From assembly GCA_947501615.1 (NCBI GenBank), contig CANMWK010000008.1, forward strand, positions 1 to 64,000: DNA of 64,000 bases. Direction: 5' to 3'. Positions 1 through 8,656 of the stretch are shown piece by piece. The notes beneath the pieces were generated by a model. It had not been told where the DNA came from. It saw only the letters and a program-made list of their open reading frames with translations, and ran no database searches. The translations under genes were made by a program, and so were the position numbers. The stretch is from an uncultured Tenacibaculum sp. GTDB lineage: Bacteria; Bacteroidota; Bacteroidia; Flavobacteriales; Flavobacteriaceae. How positions within the stretch are numbered: position 1 is the first letter of the stretch; the number at the start of each line of letters is the position of its first letter.

Positions 1-73
1 GGTTGATGGTTGATGGTTGATGGTTGATGGTTGATGGTTGATGGTTGATGGTTGATGGTTGATGGTTGATGGT
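1..73. repeat. 7-bp tandem array (GGTTGAT)n
   Basis: Ten exact head-to-tail copies of GGTTGAT fill positions 1-70, followed by a partial GGT. The array starts at the window edge, so its full length is unknown. It lies downstream of the tadA stop codon and has no spacers. Seven is not a multiple of three, and no gene is visible across it. Confidence 0.97.
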
Positions 74-182
74 AATATATTTTCTATTTTTAAATACTGT
101 CTTTTTTCATCAAAACTTGTAAACAGAACACAGTTACCTCATTATTTCAATGAACATCAAAAGTTTACCAAACCAAGACAAT

Positions 183-217
183 TGATAACTGATAACTGAT
201 AACTGATAACTGATAAC
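183..217. repeat. 7-bp tandem array (TGATAAC)5
   Basis: Five exact copies of TGATAAC end five bases before the tadA stop codon, with a decayed sixth copy running into it. The unit length is the same as in the array at 1-73 but the sequence differs. Replication slippage is the likely origin. The array could change tadA transcript ends but not its reading frame. Confidence 0.95.
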
Positions 218-222
218 TGAAA

Positions 223-669
223 CTAATTAAGATTCCGTTTTTGGATAAAAAACTTTTTCATAATCGCTGCACATTCTTCTTCTAAAACACCAGAAACCAC
301 CTTAGTTTTTGGATGTAACTTAGTACCTAAAACCGTAAAACCTGATTTAGGTTCACTGGCTCCGTAAACAATCTTTCCTATTTGAGTCCAATAACTTGCA
401 CCAGCACACATTTGACACGGTTCAAGAGTTACATATAAAATACAATCTCTTAAATATTTCCCACCTAAAAAATCTGCTGCAGAAGTGAATGCCTGCATTT
501 CAGCATGTGCTGTTACATCATTTAAACGTTCTGTCAAATTATGGGCTCGCGCAATAATCTGATTTTTAAATACTATTACCGCACCAACAGGCACTTCTCC
601 TTTATCATAAGCTTGTGCTGCTTCTTGTAACGCTTTTCGCATAAAGTATTCATCATCAAAAGGTGTCAT
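223..669 (-). CDS. tadA: tRNA adenosine(34) deaminase TadA
   Basis: Cytidine/deoxycytidylate deaminase-family enzyme of 148 residues, the usual TadA size. The zinc site is complete: H55-A-E57 supplies a zinc ligand and the proton-shuttling glutamate, and P84-C-Q-M-C88 supplies two cysteine ligands. In this family the enzyme converts A34 to inosine in the tRNA-Arg anticodon in the cytoplasm. The start codon overlaps the stop of the upstream MOSC gene (ATGA), so the two are probably translationally coupled. A guanine-deaminase-like role is the main alternative, but the length and the motif spacing favour TadA. Confidence 0.93.
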   Translation of the reverse strand: MTPFDDEYFMRKALQEAAQAYDKGEVPVGAVIVFKNQIIARAHNLTERLNDVTAHAEMQAFTSAADFLGGKYLRDCILYVTLEPCQMCAGASYWTQIGKIVYGASEPKSGFTVLGTKLHPKTKVVSGVLEEECAAIMKKFFIQKRNLN

Positions 670-1223
670 GAAAATTTGTTTTTCTTTTTTTGTAAATAAA
701 TTTCAGCTATTGTAGGTTTACTTTTATCTGAATTCATTAATTCAAACACATCACCAGTCTTAACCTTACCTGTTTGAAGGACTTTAAAATACACACCACT
801 TTTCGTTGTGTCCCAAAATTGTTTAACAATTTTCATATCGTTAAAACGAACGCCCAACTTCATACAAGGATATCTTGGTTTTGTAACTTCTAAAACCACT
901 TCTCCTACCTTAAATGTATCTCCGACATGCACTTTTGTTTCTTCAATATCATCTAAGGTTAAGTTCTCTCCAAAAATTCCATACTCCCAATGTAAATCTG
1001 GATGTAACGCCTTAAAATAATCGTAATGCTTTACTGAATATGCATATACTGCTTGCTCTATACCTCCATGCTTTTCCCTATTACAAATTGCATCTCCTTT
1101 AACATCTTCAACATCTAAAAAAATAGGTTCTTCAACAGCGTATTTAAAAATTCCTGTAGTTACTTTTTTCCCTTTCCAATCTATTTCTTTTCGCTTTCCA
1201 ATATTTGTGGCAAGAATCTTCAT
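666..1223 (-). CDS. MOSC domain protein (YiiM-like)
   Basis: A 185-residue stand-alone MOSC (molybdenum cofactor sulfurase C-terminal) domain. The conserved cysteine is C120 in the PRYPCMKLG stretch, and the H52-G-G and GENLT signatures typical of YiiM-type proteins are present. Family members handle molybdenum cofactor or sulfur transfer, and some reduce N-hydroxylated substrates. The exact substrate cannot be read from the sequence. It is the first gene of a two-gene unit with tadA, divergent from lpxH across only 60 bp that must hold both promoters. Confidence 0.85.
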   Translation of the reverse strand: MKILATNIGKRKEIDWKGKKVTTGIFKYAVEEPIFLDVEDVKGDAICNREKHGGIEQAVYAYSVKHYDYFKALHPDLHWEYGIFGENLTLDDIEETKVHVGDTFKVGEVVLEVTKPRYPCMKLGVRFNDMKIVKQFWDTTKSGVYFKVLQTGKVKTGDVFELMNSDKSKPTIAEIYLQKKKNKFS

Positions 1224-1283
1224 ATAAGTGCTTTTTTACAAAGTTAGCTAAATAAAATAGTTATTTTTACCAAAATTTTAGGT

Positions 1284-2048
1284 TTGATTTCAATCGATAT
1301 TCCAGCAAACAAAAAAGTATACTTTGCATCAGATCAACACTTGGGAGCTCCAACAAGAGAAAAAAGTTTTCCGAGAGAAAAAAAATTTCTTCAATGGTTA
1401 AATGAAATAGAGAAAGATGCTGAAGCTATTTTTCTTCTTGGCGATTTATTTGATTTTTGGTTTGAATATAAAACTGTAGTACCCAAAGGTTTTGTTCGTG
1501 TTTTAGGAAAACTAGCACAACTAAGTGATGATGGAATTCCTATTTATTTCTTTGTAGGAAATCATGATTTATGGATGAACGATTATTTTAAAACCGAACT
1601 TAATATTCCTGTTTTTCATGAACCACAAGAATTTAAAATTAACGATAAACTTTTTTTAGTTGGGCACGGAGATGGTCTAGGACCACACGACCTTGGCTAC
1701 AAGAGAATGAAAAAAGTGTTTACATTTCCACTTTTTAAATGGATGTTTAAATGGTTACATCCAGATTTAGGTGTTCGTTTAGGACAATATATGTCTGTGA
1801 AAAATAAAATGATTTCTGGTGATGAAGATTTCAAATTTCTTGGAGAAGAAAAAGAATGGTTAGTTCAGTATTGTAAACGAAAATTAGAAACAAAACACTA
1901 CGATTATTTTGTTTTTGGGCATCGTCATCTTCCTTTGGATATTCAACTAAATGATACAAGTAAATATTTCAATCTAGGTGACTGGGTACAGTATTTTACT
2001 TATGGAATCCTAGAAAATTCAGATTTTACTCTTCATAAATACGATTAA
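1284..2048 (+). CDS. lpxH: UDP-2,3-diacylglucosamine diphosphatase LpxH
   Basis: Calcineurin-like metallophosphoesterase of 254 residues with every metal-binding block in order: D17-x-H19 near the N-terminus, GDLFDFW, GNHDLW, the HGDG block and a C-terminal GHRH. This is the LpxH pattern. The enzyme cleaves UDP-2,3-diacylglucosamine to lipid X and UMP at the inner membrane during lipid A synthesis. The start is TTG, because the first in-frame ATG would remove the first metal ligand. The gene stands alone on this strand, with about 250 bp before moxR. Confidence 0.9.
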   Translation: MISIDIPANKKVYFASDQHLGAPTREKSFPREKKFLQWLNEIEKDAEAIFLLGDLFDFWFEYKTVVPKGFVRVLGKLAQLSDDGIPIYFFVGNHDLWMNDYFKTELNIPVFHEPQEFKINDKLFLVGHGDGLGPHDLGYKRMKKVFTFPLFKWMFKWLHPDLGVRLGQYMSVKNKMISGDEDFKFLGEEKEWLVQYCKRKLETKHYDYFVFGHRHLPLDIQLNDTSKYFNLGDWVQYFTYGILENSDFTLHKYD

Positions 2049-2257
2049 CACATTTTTTTAGCAAAAATACTAAAGACACTAATTCCCGTTTCAATACATA
2101 ACTTTTAATCATTTTTAACCAGTTTGCTTCTAAAAAACAGATAAATTATGTTGAAATATTAAAATTTTACCATTTCATTAAAATACAAGCATTTAATTTA
2201 TCAAAATCTTCAAATACCTTTAACCTCCTTTTAACAAGAAAAAAATTGTTAATATTG

Positions 2258-2265
2258 TAGCTTTG
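2258..2265 (+). promoter_or_regulatory. -7 box (TAGCTTTG) before moxR
   Basis: TAGCTTTG matches the Bacteroidota -7 consensus TAnnTTTG and lies 35 bp before the moxR start. No TTG is found at the usual 17-23 bp spacing, so the -33 element is weak or absent. The rest of the 2049-2300 gap is AT-rich with no further structure I can support. Confidence 0.5.
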
Positions 2266-2300
2266 TTCACCTAAAATTATAACTAATAATTTCTTAACAC

Positions 2301-3290
2301 ATGGATGTAGATGTTAGAGCGATTAACGAAAAAATAGAGCGAGAAAGTGCTTTTGTAGATATTTTAACCAATGAAATGAATAAGGCTATTGTGGGTCAGA
2401 AATCAATGATTGAAAGACTCTTGATAGGACTTCTTGGTAATGGTCATATCTTACTAGAAGGTGTTCCTGGACTAGCAAAAACACTAGCCATAAACACATT
2501 ATCTAAAGCAGTACAAGGAAGTTTTAGTCGAGTTCAGTTTACTCCAGATTTACTTCCTGCCGATGTTATTGGTACTATGATTTACAATGTAAAAGATAAC
2601 GACTTCTCTATAAAAAAGGGGCCTATTTTCGCTAATTTCGTCTTAGCAGACGAGATAAACCGTGCTCCCGCTAAAGTACAATCTGCTTTACTAGAAGCCA
2701 TGCAAGAACGACAGATTACTATTGGAGATGAAACTTTTAAATTGGACGAACCTTTTTTAGTAATGGCAACACAAAACCCTGTTGAGCAAGAAGGGACTTA
2801 CCCTTTACCTGAAGCTCAAATGGATCGTTTTATGTTAAAAACAGTTATTGATTATCCAAAACTACAGGATGAACAATTAATTATGAGACAAAGCTTAAAT
2901 AATAGTTTTGAAAAGGTAAACCCTGTAATTTCACTAGATCAAATCATAAAAGCTAGAGAAACGGTGAATCAGGTTTATATGGATGAGAAAATTGAGAAAT
3001 ATATTCTAGATATTATTTTTGCTACTCGTTATCCTGAAAATTATAACTTAGAAAAACTAAAGCCTTTAATAAGTTTTGGATCTTCACCTCGTGGTAGTAT
3101 TGCTTTAGCTAAAGCAGCTAAATGTTATGCTTTTATCAAAAGAAGAGGTTATGTAATTCCTGAAGATGTTCGTGCTATGACTAAAGATGTTTTACGTCAC
3201 AGAATTGGAATTACATACGAAGCTGAGGCTGAAAATATGACTTCGGTTGATATTATTAATACAATCATCAACGAAATACAAGTACCTTAA
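2301..3290 (+). CDS. MoxR-family AAA+ ATPase
   Basis: A 329-residue AAA+ protein. The Walker A motif GVPGLAKT is at residues 54-61 and Walker B LADEINR centres on D117-E118, followed by the conserved ALLEAMQE helix and the C-terminal lid domain. MoxR ATPases act as chaperones that help assemble or activate partner proteins carrying VWA domains. Here it begins a long same-strand run with DUF58, two VWA proteins and TPR/BatD/BatE proteins, which are the usual partners. The start is supported by the -7 box upstream. Confidence 0.93.
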   Translation: MDVDVRAINEKIERESAFVDILTNEMNKAIVGQKSMIERLLIGLLGNGHILLEGVPGLAKTLAINTLSKAVQGSFSRVQFTPDLLPADVIGTMIYNVKDNDFSIKKGPIFANFVLADEINRAPAKVQSALLEAMQERQITIGDETFKLDEPFLVMATQNPVEQEGTYPLPEAQMDRFMLKTVIDYPKLQDEQLIMRQSLNNSFEKVNPVISLDQIIKARETVNQVYMDEKIEKYILDIIFATRYPENYNLEKLKPLISFGSSPRGSIALAKAAKCYAFIKRRGYVIPEDVRAMTKDVLRHRIGITYEAEAENMTSVDIINTIINEIQVP

Positions 3291-3341
3291 AAATTAAAGA
3301 AAAACAAAAAGAAAAACTAATCCCTTAAAACTTTGCTAAGA

Positions 3342-3671
3342 ATGACTTTTAAATTAACAACGTACAAAACATTAACAGGAAAAAAAGAAATTTTAGAAAC
3401 AACAGAACAAAAAAACACACAAGCGGTAGTTTATCAAAATGAACAACCCTCTTTTTGGGTAGACTGTTTTGATTTACAAACAGAATCGAATGTTCAAATG
3501 AATTATTTAGTCTTGTGTCAAAAAAGAAGCATGAAGGAAGTAATTAAGGAGATCGGAAAAAAGAATAATGTAGATATCTCAATTCAAGAAGCTCCACTAT
3601 TTTCAGTAAAAAAAACATCTGTAGATACGAAAATAGAATTACCGCCTCTGCCATTAGAATGGTTAAATTAA
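3342..3671 (+). CDS. Small protein of unknown function in the Bat operon
   Basis: I do not recognise this 109-residue protein. It has no signal peptide or membrane segment. Its first half is rich in Lys, Thr and Glu, and it ends in a proline-rich tail (LPPLPLEWLN). A TTG codon three codons upstream could also start it, but ATG at 3342 follows an A-rich stretch. It lies 1 bp before the DUF58 gene and after moxR, so co-expression with the Bat genes is likely. A helper role there is an inference from position only. Confidence 0.6.
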   Translation: MTFKLTTYKTLTGKKEILETTEQKNTQAVVYQNEQPSFWVDCFDLQTESNVQMNYLVLCQKRSMKEVIKEIGKKNNVDISIQEAPLFSVKKTSVDTKIELPPLPLEWLN

Positions 3672-3672
3672 T

Positions 3673-4539
3673 ATGGATACCAAAGAGTTATTAAAAAAAG
3701 TTCGTAAAATAGAAATCAAGACAAAACGATTGTCTAACCATATTTTTGGAGGAGAATATCACTCAACCTTTAAAGGTCGAGGTATGACTTTTTCTGAAGT
3801 AAGGCAATATCAGTTTGGTGATGACATTAGAGCTATTGATTGGAATGTAACTGCACGTTACAATGAGCCTTATGTTAAAATTTTTGAAGAAGAGCGCGAA
3901 CTTACAATGATGCTCATGGTTGATGTTTCTGGATCTGAATCTTTTGGAACTTCGGTTCAATTTAAAAGAGATACCCTAACAGAAATTGCAGCAACCTTAG
4001 CTTTTTCTGCTATTCAGAACAACGATAAAGTTGGATTAATTTTATTCTCAGATCAAATTGAGTTATTCATTCCTCCTAAAAAAGGAAAAAGTCATGTATT
4101 ACGAATTATACGTGAACTTATTGAATTTTCTCCAAAAAGCACTAAAACGAGTATCGATGGAGCTTTGAAATTTTTATCTGGTGTAATGAAGAAAAAAGCA
4201 ATTGTTTTTATGCTTTCTGATTTTATCGATGAAAACTATAAGAAAACGCTTAAAATAGTTGGTAATAAACATGATTTAACTGGTATTCGTATCTATGATA
4301 AATTTGATGAAGAGATTCCAAACTTGGGTATGGTACCAATGCTTGATAATGAAACTAAAGAAGTTCGATTAATTAATACCAGTTCTAAATCTTTACGAAA
4401 CAGATATAAAGCCAATGCACTTCGTTTAAAAGACGAATTTCAAACTTCTTTTAAGAAAAGTGGATTAGGGACAATAAACATTAGAGTTGACGAAAACTAT
4501 GTCAAAAAATTATTAAGCTACTTTAAAAACAAGGCATAA
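3673..4539 (+). CDS. DUF58 domain protein
   Basis: A 288-residue DUF58 protein. The diagnostic block GMTFSEVRQYQFGDDIRAIDW lies near residues 37-58. It is followed by a VWA-like metal-site start (DVSGSES) around residue 83. No membrane segment is evident, so it is probably cytoplasmic. DUF58 proteins almost always neighbour MoxR ATPases and are thought to be their clients. The next gene starts 1 bp after the stop, indicating tight operon packing. Confidence 0.9.
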   Translation: MDTKELLKKVRKIEIKTKRLSNHIFGGEYHSTFKGRGMTFSEVRQYQFGDDIRAIDWNVTARYNEPYVKIFEEERELTMMLMVDVSGSESFGTSVQFKRDTLTEIAATLAFSAIQNNDKVGLILFSDQIELFIPPKKGKSHVLRIIRELIEFSPKSTKTSIDGALKFLSGVMKKKAIVFMLSDFIDENYKKTLKIVGNKHDLTGIRIYDKFDEEIPNLGMVPMLDNETKEVRLINTSSKSLRNRYKANALRLKDEFQTSFKKSGLGTINIRVDENYVKKLLSYFKNKA

Positions 4540-4540
4540 T

Positions 4541-5626
4541 TTGAAAAATTTATTACTATACATCGTATTATTACTTTCTATTCAAGCCATTTCGCAAACT
4601 ACCCCAATTCAGGCTGAAGTGGATACTACGAATATTCGTATAGGTGAGCAGTTTCAGTATAAATTATCTATCGATGGTACTGAGAACGTTATCATTCCTA
4701 AACTTGAATTAAATGGTTTAGAGATGATTGATAGTTTAAAGCTTGACACACTAAAAAATAAACTCGTTCAAAAATATATTTTAACAGGTTTTGATAGTGG
4801 TTCTTTTTATATACCGAGACAACAAATTTTCATTAAAAATCAAACCTTTTTTACAGACAGTTTATTAATCAATGTAGCTACAGTTCCTGTAGACACGACT
4901 AAAGTTAAAATGTTTGCTATTAAAGGGATTAAAAAAGAACCTATTCGATTTAGCGATTATAAGCATATCGTTTTTTGGGTTGTAGCTATCCTTCTTTTAG
5001 TTAGTTCAGTTTTATATTTTGCGCTTAAAAGAACTAATGATGATGAAGTTCAAACGGCTCAACAACTTTTGTCGCCATATCAGGAAGCCTTGAAAAACTT
5101 AAAAGATTTAGATGGCAAATTACTATGGCAAAACAATCAAGTTAAAGAACATTATACAGAACTAACCCACATTCTTCGAAACTTTATCGAAAGAGAGTTG
5201 CATGTACCTGCCTTAGAAACTACTTCTGAAGGTCTAATTGAAAGTTTAACTGATTTTAACGACACAAACGCTATTATAGCTGAAAAGGAAACTATTGAAA
5301 AATTGAATAGTTTACTAAGACAAGCAGATTTAGTAAAGTTCGCAAAATCTAAACCTCTGGCTCATGAAATTGAAGCCGATAGAAATATTGCTAAATATGT
5401 AATCGATAATTTAAAACCAAATATTACAGAGACAGAAGATGTTAATGATGCGGACTTAGAACCTGTTATTATTGTTGAAAAACCAATAGTGAAAAAGCCT
5501 TCTGTACTTGTTAAAATAGTTACTATTATCGTTACAGTTATCATTGCAGTTGCCATTATATATGCTGTATCAAAAGCAACACCAGTATTAAACTCATTAA
5601 AATCACAAGTATCTAATGTTCGATAA
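4541..5626 (+). CDS. Exported membrane protein of the Bat operon
   Basis: A 361-residue protein with a signal peptide ending ISQ near residue 19, a beta-rich periplasmic part to about residue 140, one membrane helix near 145-163, a cytoplasmic stretch and a second helix near 325-345. The arrangement recalls a short BatD-like protein followed by a DUF4381-type segment, but I cannot assign the family firmly. The start is TTG directly before the signal peptide, and no ATG fits. Its end overlaps batA by 11 bp. Confidence 0.75.
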   Translation: MKNLLLYIVLLLSIQAISQTTPIQAEVDTTNIRIGEQFQYKLSIDGTENVIIPKLELNGLEMIDSLKLDTLKNKLVQKYILTGFDSGSFYIPRQQIFIKNQTFFTDSLLINVATVPVDTTKVKMFAIKGIKKEPIRFSDYKHIVFWVVAILLLVSSVLYFALKRTNDDEVQTAQQLLSPYQEALKNLKDLDGKLLWQNNQVKEHYTELTHILRNFIERELHVPALETTSEGLIESLTDFNDTNAIIAEKETIEKLNSLLRQADLVKFAKSKPLAHEIEADRNIAKYVIDNLKPNITETEDVNDADLEPVIIVEKPIVKKPSVLVKIVTIIVTVIIAVAIIYAVSKATPVLNSLKSQVSNVR

Positions 5627-6620
5627 TTTTGAGTTCCATAATCCAGAATTTTTGTGGCTATTAACAATAATACCATTGTTAGCCCTATGGTTATTTTCAA
5701 ATAGAAAAAAAGAAAACACATTACTTTCTGTACCTAACCTTAAAGGTTTTGATTCAGGAAACGGTATACTACCAAAACTAAAACCTTTGTTACATGTGCT
5801 TCGACTTTTAGCATTAGCTCTGTTAATTGTAGCATTAGCAAGACCACGAAATGTTTCTGTAAGTAAAAAAACAAAAACCAATCGCGGTATAGATATTGTA
5901 ATGGCTGTTGATGTTTCTGCTAGTATGTTAGCAAAGGATTTAAAACCTAATAGACTTGAAGCATTAAAACGTGTAGCAATTGATTTTGTGAACAGAAGAC
6001 CTAATGACAGAATTGGAATAGTTGTTTATGCAGGTGAGAGTTTTACACAAACACCAATTACTAGTGACAAATCTATCGTAAAGAGAACCATTTCAGAAAT
6101 AAAATGGGGTCAGTTAGAAGGTGGAACTGCTATTGGAATGGGATTAGGGTCTGCAGTAAACAGATTAAAAGAAAGTAAAGCAAAAAGTAAAGTAATCATT
6201 TTACTTACCGACGGTGTAAATAACACAGGTTTTGTTGATCCTAAAACAGCCACCGAGTTAGCAAAAGAAATTGGTATTAAGGTATACACTATCGGAATTG
6301 GAACTAATGGAATGGCTCCTTTTCCTTGGGCTAAAGACCCGAGAACTGGTAAACTATCGTTCAGAAATCAAAAAGTAGAAATTGATGAAAAACTCTTACA
6401 GTTTATCGCTAATGAAACTAATGGTGAATACTTTAGAGCTACCGACAACTCTTCTTTAAAAGAGATTTACGATGAAATTGATAAGCTAGAAAAAACTAAA
6501 ATTGAAGAATTTAAATATTACAATTATTCTGAAAAATATAGAATCTTAATCTTTTTGGCAGGAATATTCTTGATTTTAGAATTTATATTAAGAAACACTT
6601 TGTTTAAAAGCTTTATATAA
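5616..6620 (+). CDS. batA: VWA-domain membrane protein BatA
   Basis: A 334-residue protein with two N-terminal membrane helices (about residues 10-27 and 53-70), a von Willebrand A domain with an intact MIDAS start DVSASM and the LLTDGVN strand, and one C-terminal membrane helix. This is the BatA layout: a membrane-tethered VWA domain, probably facing the cytoplasm or the periplasm-membrane interface. Bat proteins were named for aerotolerance in Bacteroides. The gene overlaps the previous one and is followed after 90 bp by batB. Confidence 0.88.
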   Translation: MFDNFEFHNPEFLWLLTIIPLLALWLFSNRKKENTLLSVPNLKGFDSGNGILPKLKPLLHVLRLLALALLIVALARPRNVSVSKKTKTNRGIDIVMAVDVSASMLAKDLKPNRLEALKRVAIDFVNRRPNDRIGIVVYAGESFTQTPITSDKSIVKRTISEIKWGQLEGGTAIGMGLGSAVNRLKESKAKSKVIILLTDGVNNTGFVDPKTATELAKEIGIKVYTIGIGTNGMAPFPWAKDPRTGKLSFRNQKVEIDEKLLQFIANETNGEYFRATDNSSLKEIYDEIDKLEKTKIEEFKYYNYSEKYRILIFLAGIFLILEFILRNTLFKSFI

Positions 6621-6710
6621 GTTAACGAACAACAAAAGAAACGATTTACAATAAAAAAATAATTTAAATTTTGTTTTGGTAGATCTTTCAATAGTAAAAC
6701 AATAAGACGA

Positions 6711-7751
6711 ATGTATAAATTAGAAGAACCAATATATTTTTATCTTTTCATTATTATACCAATAATGATTCTTGTTTTCATATTGGTTTTATGGTGGAAG
6801 AAAAGTACTCAAAAAAAGTTTGCTAATGCAGATTTAATATCTAGATTGGCACCTAATGCTTCTGTTTTTAAGTCTACATTAAAATTTATTTTCCTTACGT
6901 TAGGAATTAGTTTTTTAATTATTTCGTTGGTAAACCCAAAAATGGGTACAAAACTTCAAACTGTGAAACGAGAAGGTGTTGATATCATTTTTGCGCTTGA
7001 TGTTTCTAAAAGTATGCTCGCTAAAGACATTGCACCGAATCGTTTAGAGAAATCAAAACAAATTATTTCTAGAATTATAGATAAATTGGGTAGCGATCGT
7101 GTTGGGATTATTATTTACGCAGGTAATGCTTATCCTCTACTTCCTATAACAACAGATCATGCGGCTGCTAAAATGTTCCTGCAAAATGCAAATCCAGATA
7201 TGGTATCTAGCCAAGGTACGGCAATTAACGAAGCACTAGATTTATCTAAAACGTACTACAATAACGAAGAACAAACGAATAAGTTCCTTGTGATTATATC
7301 TGATGGAGAAGATCATCAAGAAGAAACAAAGCAGAAAGCACAAGACATTGCAAACGAAGGTGTAAAAGTATATACGATTGGAGTAGGAACAGAAACTGGA
7401 GGGCCAATTCCTATAGAATTAAATGGTGGACATATTGGCTATAAGAAAAACAGACAAGGAGAGACTGTTGTTACTAAAAGAAAAGTAGATGTATTAGAAG
7501 ACATTGCTAATGTAGCTAATGGTAAGTATATTGATGGAAATAAAACTGATAAACCAGTTAAAGTAATTGAAAAAGTGATTTCAAATGCACAGAAAAGTGA
7601 ATTTGAAACTACTCAGTTTTCTGATTATAAAGATCAATTTCAATGGTTTGTTGGCATTGGTTTATTATTCCTAATTATAGATATTTTCTTTTTTGAAAGA
7701 AAAACAAAATGGATTAAAAAAGCTGACCTGTTTAACGAAAAAAATTCATAG
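6711..7751 (+). CDS. batB: VWA-domain membrane protein BatB
   Basis: A second VWA protein of 346 residues, similar in layout to BatA: N-terminal helices near residues 8-28 and 55-75, MIDAS motif DVSKSM, strand IISDGEDH, and one C-terminal helix ending before a Lys-rich tail. The two VWA proteins are paralogues and are thought to form a membrane complex with the TPR proteins encoded next. The gene is separated from batC by 2 bp. Confidence 0.88.
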   Translation: MYKLEEPIYFYLFIIIPIMILVFILVLWWKKSTQKKFANADLISRLAPNASVFKSTLKFIFLTLGISFLIISLVNPKMGTKLQTVKREGVDIIFALDVSKSMLAKDIAPNRLEKSKQIISRIIDKLGSDRVGIIIYAGNAYPLLPITTDHAAAKMFLQNANPDMVSSQGTAINEALDLSKTYYNNEEQTNKFLVIISDGEDHQEETKQKAQDIANEGVKVYTIGVGTETGGPIPIELNGGHIGYKKNRQGETVVTKRKVDVLEDIANVANGKYIDGNKTDKPVKVIEKVISNAQKSEFETTQFSDYKDQFQWFVGIGLLFLIIDIFFFERKTKWIKKADLFNEKNS

Positions 7752-7753
7752 TT

Positions 7754-8566
7754 ATGACAAGATTATTTGTAAATTTTTGTGCTATTTTCTTAGTATTAAC
7801 TAGTATACATATAGAAGCACAGCAAGACACGCTTAAATTACAACGTGAAGCCCGTTCTTTACTTCGTGAAGGAAACGATTTATACAACAAAGAAAAATTT
7901 GATGAGGCTTCTATTGCCTATAGAAAAGCTCTTGGCAAAGACAGTAAATATGAAAAAGCAAGTTATAACTTCGGAAACTCTTTATACCAAGGAAAAAGTT
8001 TTAAAGAAGCTATTTCTCAATATGAATTAACCACAAAAACTTCGAAGTCGAAAGTAGAGAAAGCAGAAGCATTTCACAATATTGGAAATGCAATGATGGA
8101 GCAAAAACAATATGACCAAGCTGTTACCGCCTATAAAAACGCGCTACGTAATAACCCTAATGACGATGAAACTCGATATAATTTAGCCGCAGCCCAAAAA
8201 CAAGCAAAAAAGCAGCAACAACAAAACAAAGATAATAAGGACAACAAGGATAAGAAAGATCAGAAAAAGGATCAAAAGAAAGATCAGAAAGATCAGAAAG
8301 ATCAGCAAAATAAGGATAAAGACAAAAAAGATAAAGATCAAAACAAGGATCAAAAGAAAGATCAAAAGGATAAAAACAACCCAAAAGATCAAAAAGACAA
8401 ACAAGATAAAAACAAAAAACAACCTAAACCTAGTCCTGGAAAAATGACTCCAGAACAAATGAAACAGTTACTAGAGAGTTTGAATAACGAAGAAAAAAAG
8501 ACTCAGAAAAAGATGAATGTTAAGAAATCGAAAGGTAGAAAAATAAAACAAGAAAAAGATTGGTAA
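7754..8566 (+). CDS. batC: TPR protein BatC with KDQ-rich tail
   Basis: A 270-residue exported protein with a signal peptide ending near IEAQ, then about three tetratricopeptide repeats over residues 30-150 (for example AFHNIGNAMMEQKQYDQAVTAY). From about 155 to 225 the chain is almost only Lys, Asp, Gln and Asn. It ends with a charged segment containing MTPEQMKQLLE, common in BatC. TPRs suggest a scaffold role for the VWA proteins. The charged stretch is probably disordered, and its length may vary between strains. Confidence 0.85.
   Translation: MTRLFVNFCAIFLVLTSIHIEAQQDTLKLQREARSLLREGNDLYNKEKFDEASIAYRKALGKDSKYEKASYNFGNSLYQGKSFKEAISQYELTTKTSKSKVEKAEAFHNIGNAMMEQKQYDQAVTAYKNALRNNPNDDETRYNLAAAQKQAKKQQQQNKDNKDNKDKKDQKKDQKKDQKDQKDQQNKDKDKKDKDQNKDQKKDQKDKNNPKDQKDKQDKNKKQPKPSPGKMTPEQMKQLLESLNNEEKKTQKKMNVKKSKGRKIKQEKDW
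8196..8430 (+). repeat. Low-complexity KDQ-coding tract in batC
   Basis: Imperfect short repeats such as AAAGATCAGAAAGATCAG encode runs of KDQ, KDK and NKD in batC. The tract is purine-rich on the plus strand. Open frames that appear opposite it on the minus strand are Leu/Ile/Phe-rich mirror images of this composition, not genes. Confidence 0.85.
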
Positions 8567-8630
8567 GAATTATGAAAAATTTAAGATCAAAATCTTAAAA
8601 ATCAATTAATTTATACTGCCTAAAAATATT

Positions 8631-8638
8631 TATTTTTG
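8631..8638 (+). promoter_or_regulatory. -7 box (TATTTTTG) before batD
   Basis: TATTTTTG fits TAnnTTTG and lies 18 bp before the batD start, in the 90-bp gap after batC. It may give batD and batE their own promoter. No TTG lies at the expected upstream spacing. Confidence 0.4.
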
Positions 8639-8656
8639 TGCGTTTTTGAATAACAA

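Noticed and set aside
1..217. CRISPR-like array
   Set aside because: The units are 7 bp, directly abutting, without spacers and without cas genes.
808..1020. Plus-strand frame of 70 residues inside the MOSC gene
   Set aside because: It lies entirely within a well-supported gene and has no recognisable motif.
5362..5881. Minus-strand frames overlapping batA
   Set aside because: They are frame shadows of two overlapping plus-strand genes with clear domains.
8157..8458. Leu/Ile/Phe-rich minus-strand open frames opposite batC
   Set aside because: They mirror the KDQ low-complexity tract on the plus strand. They have no start context and no domain.
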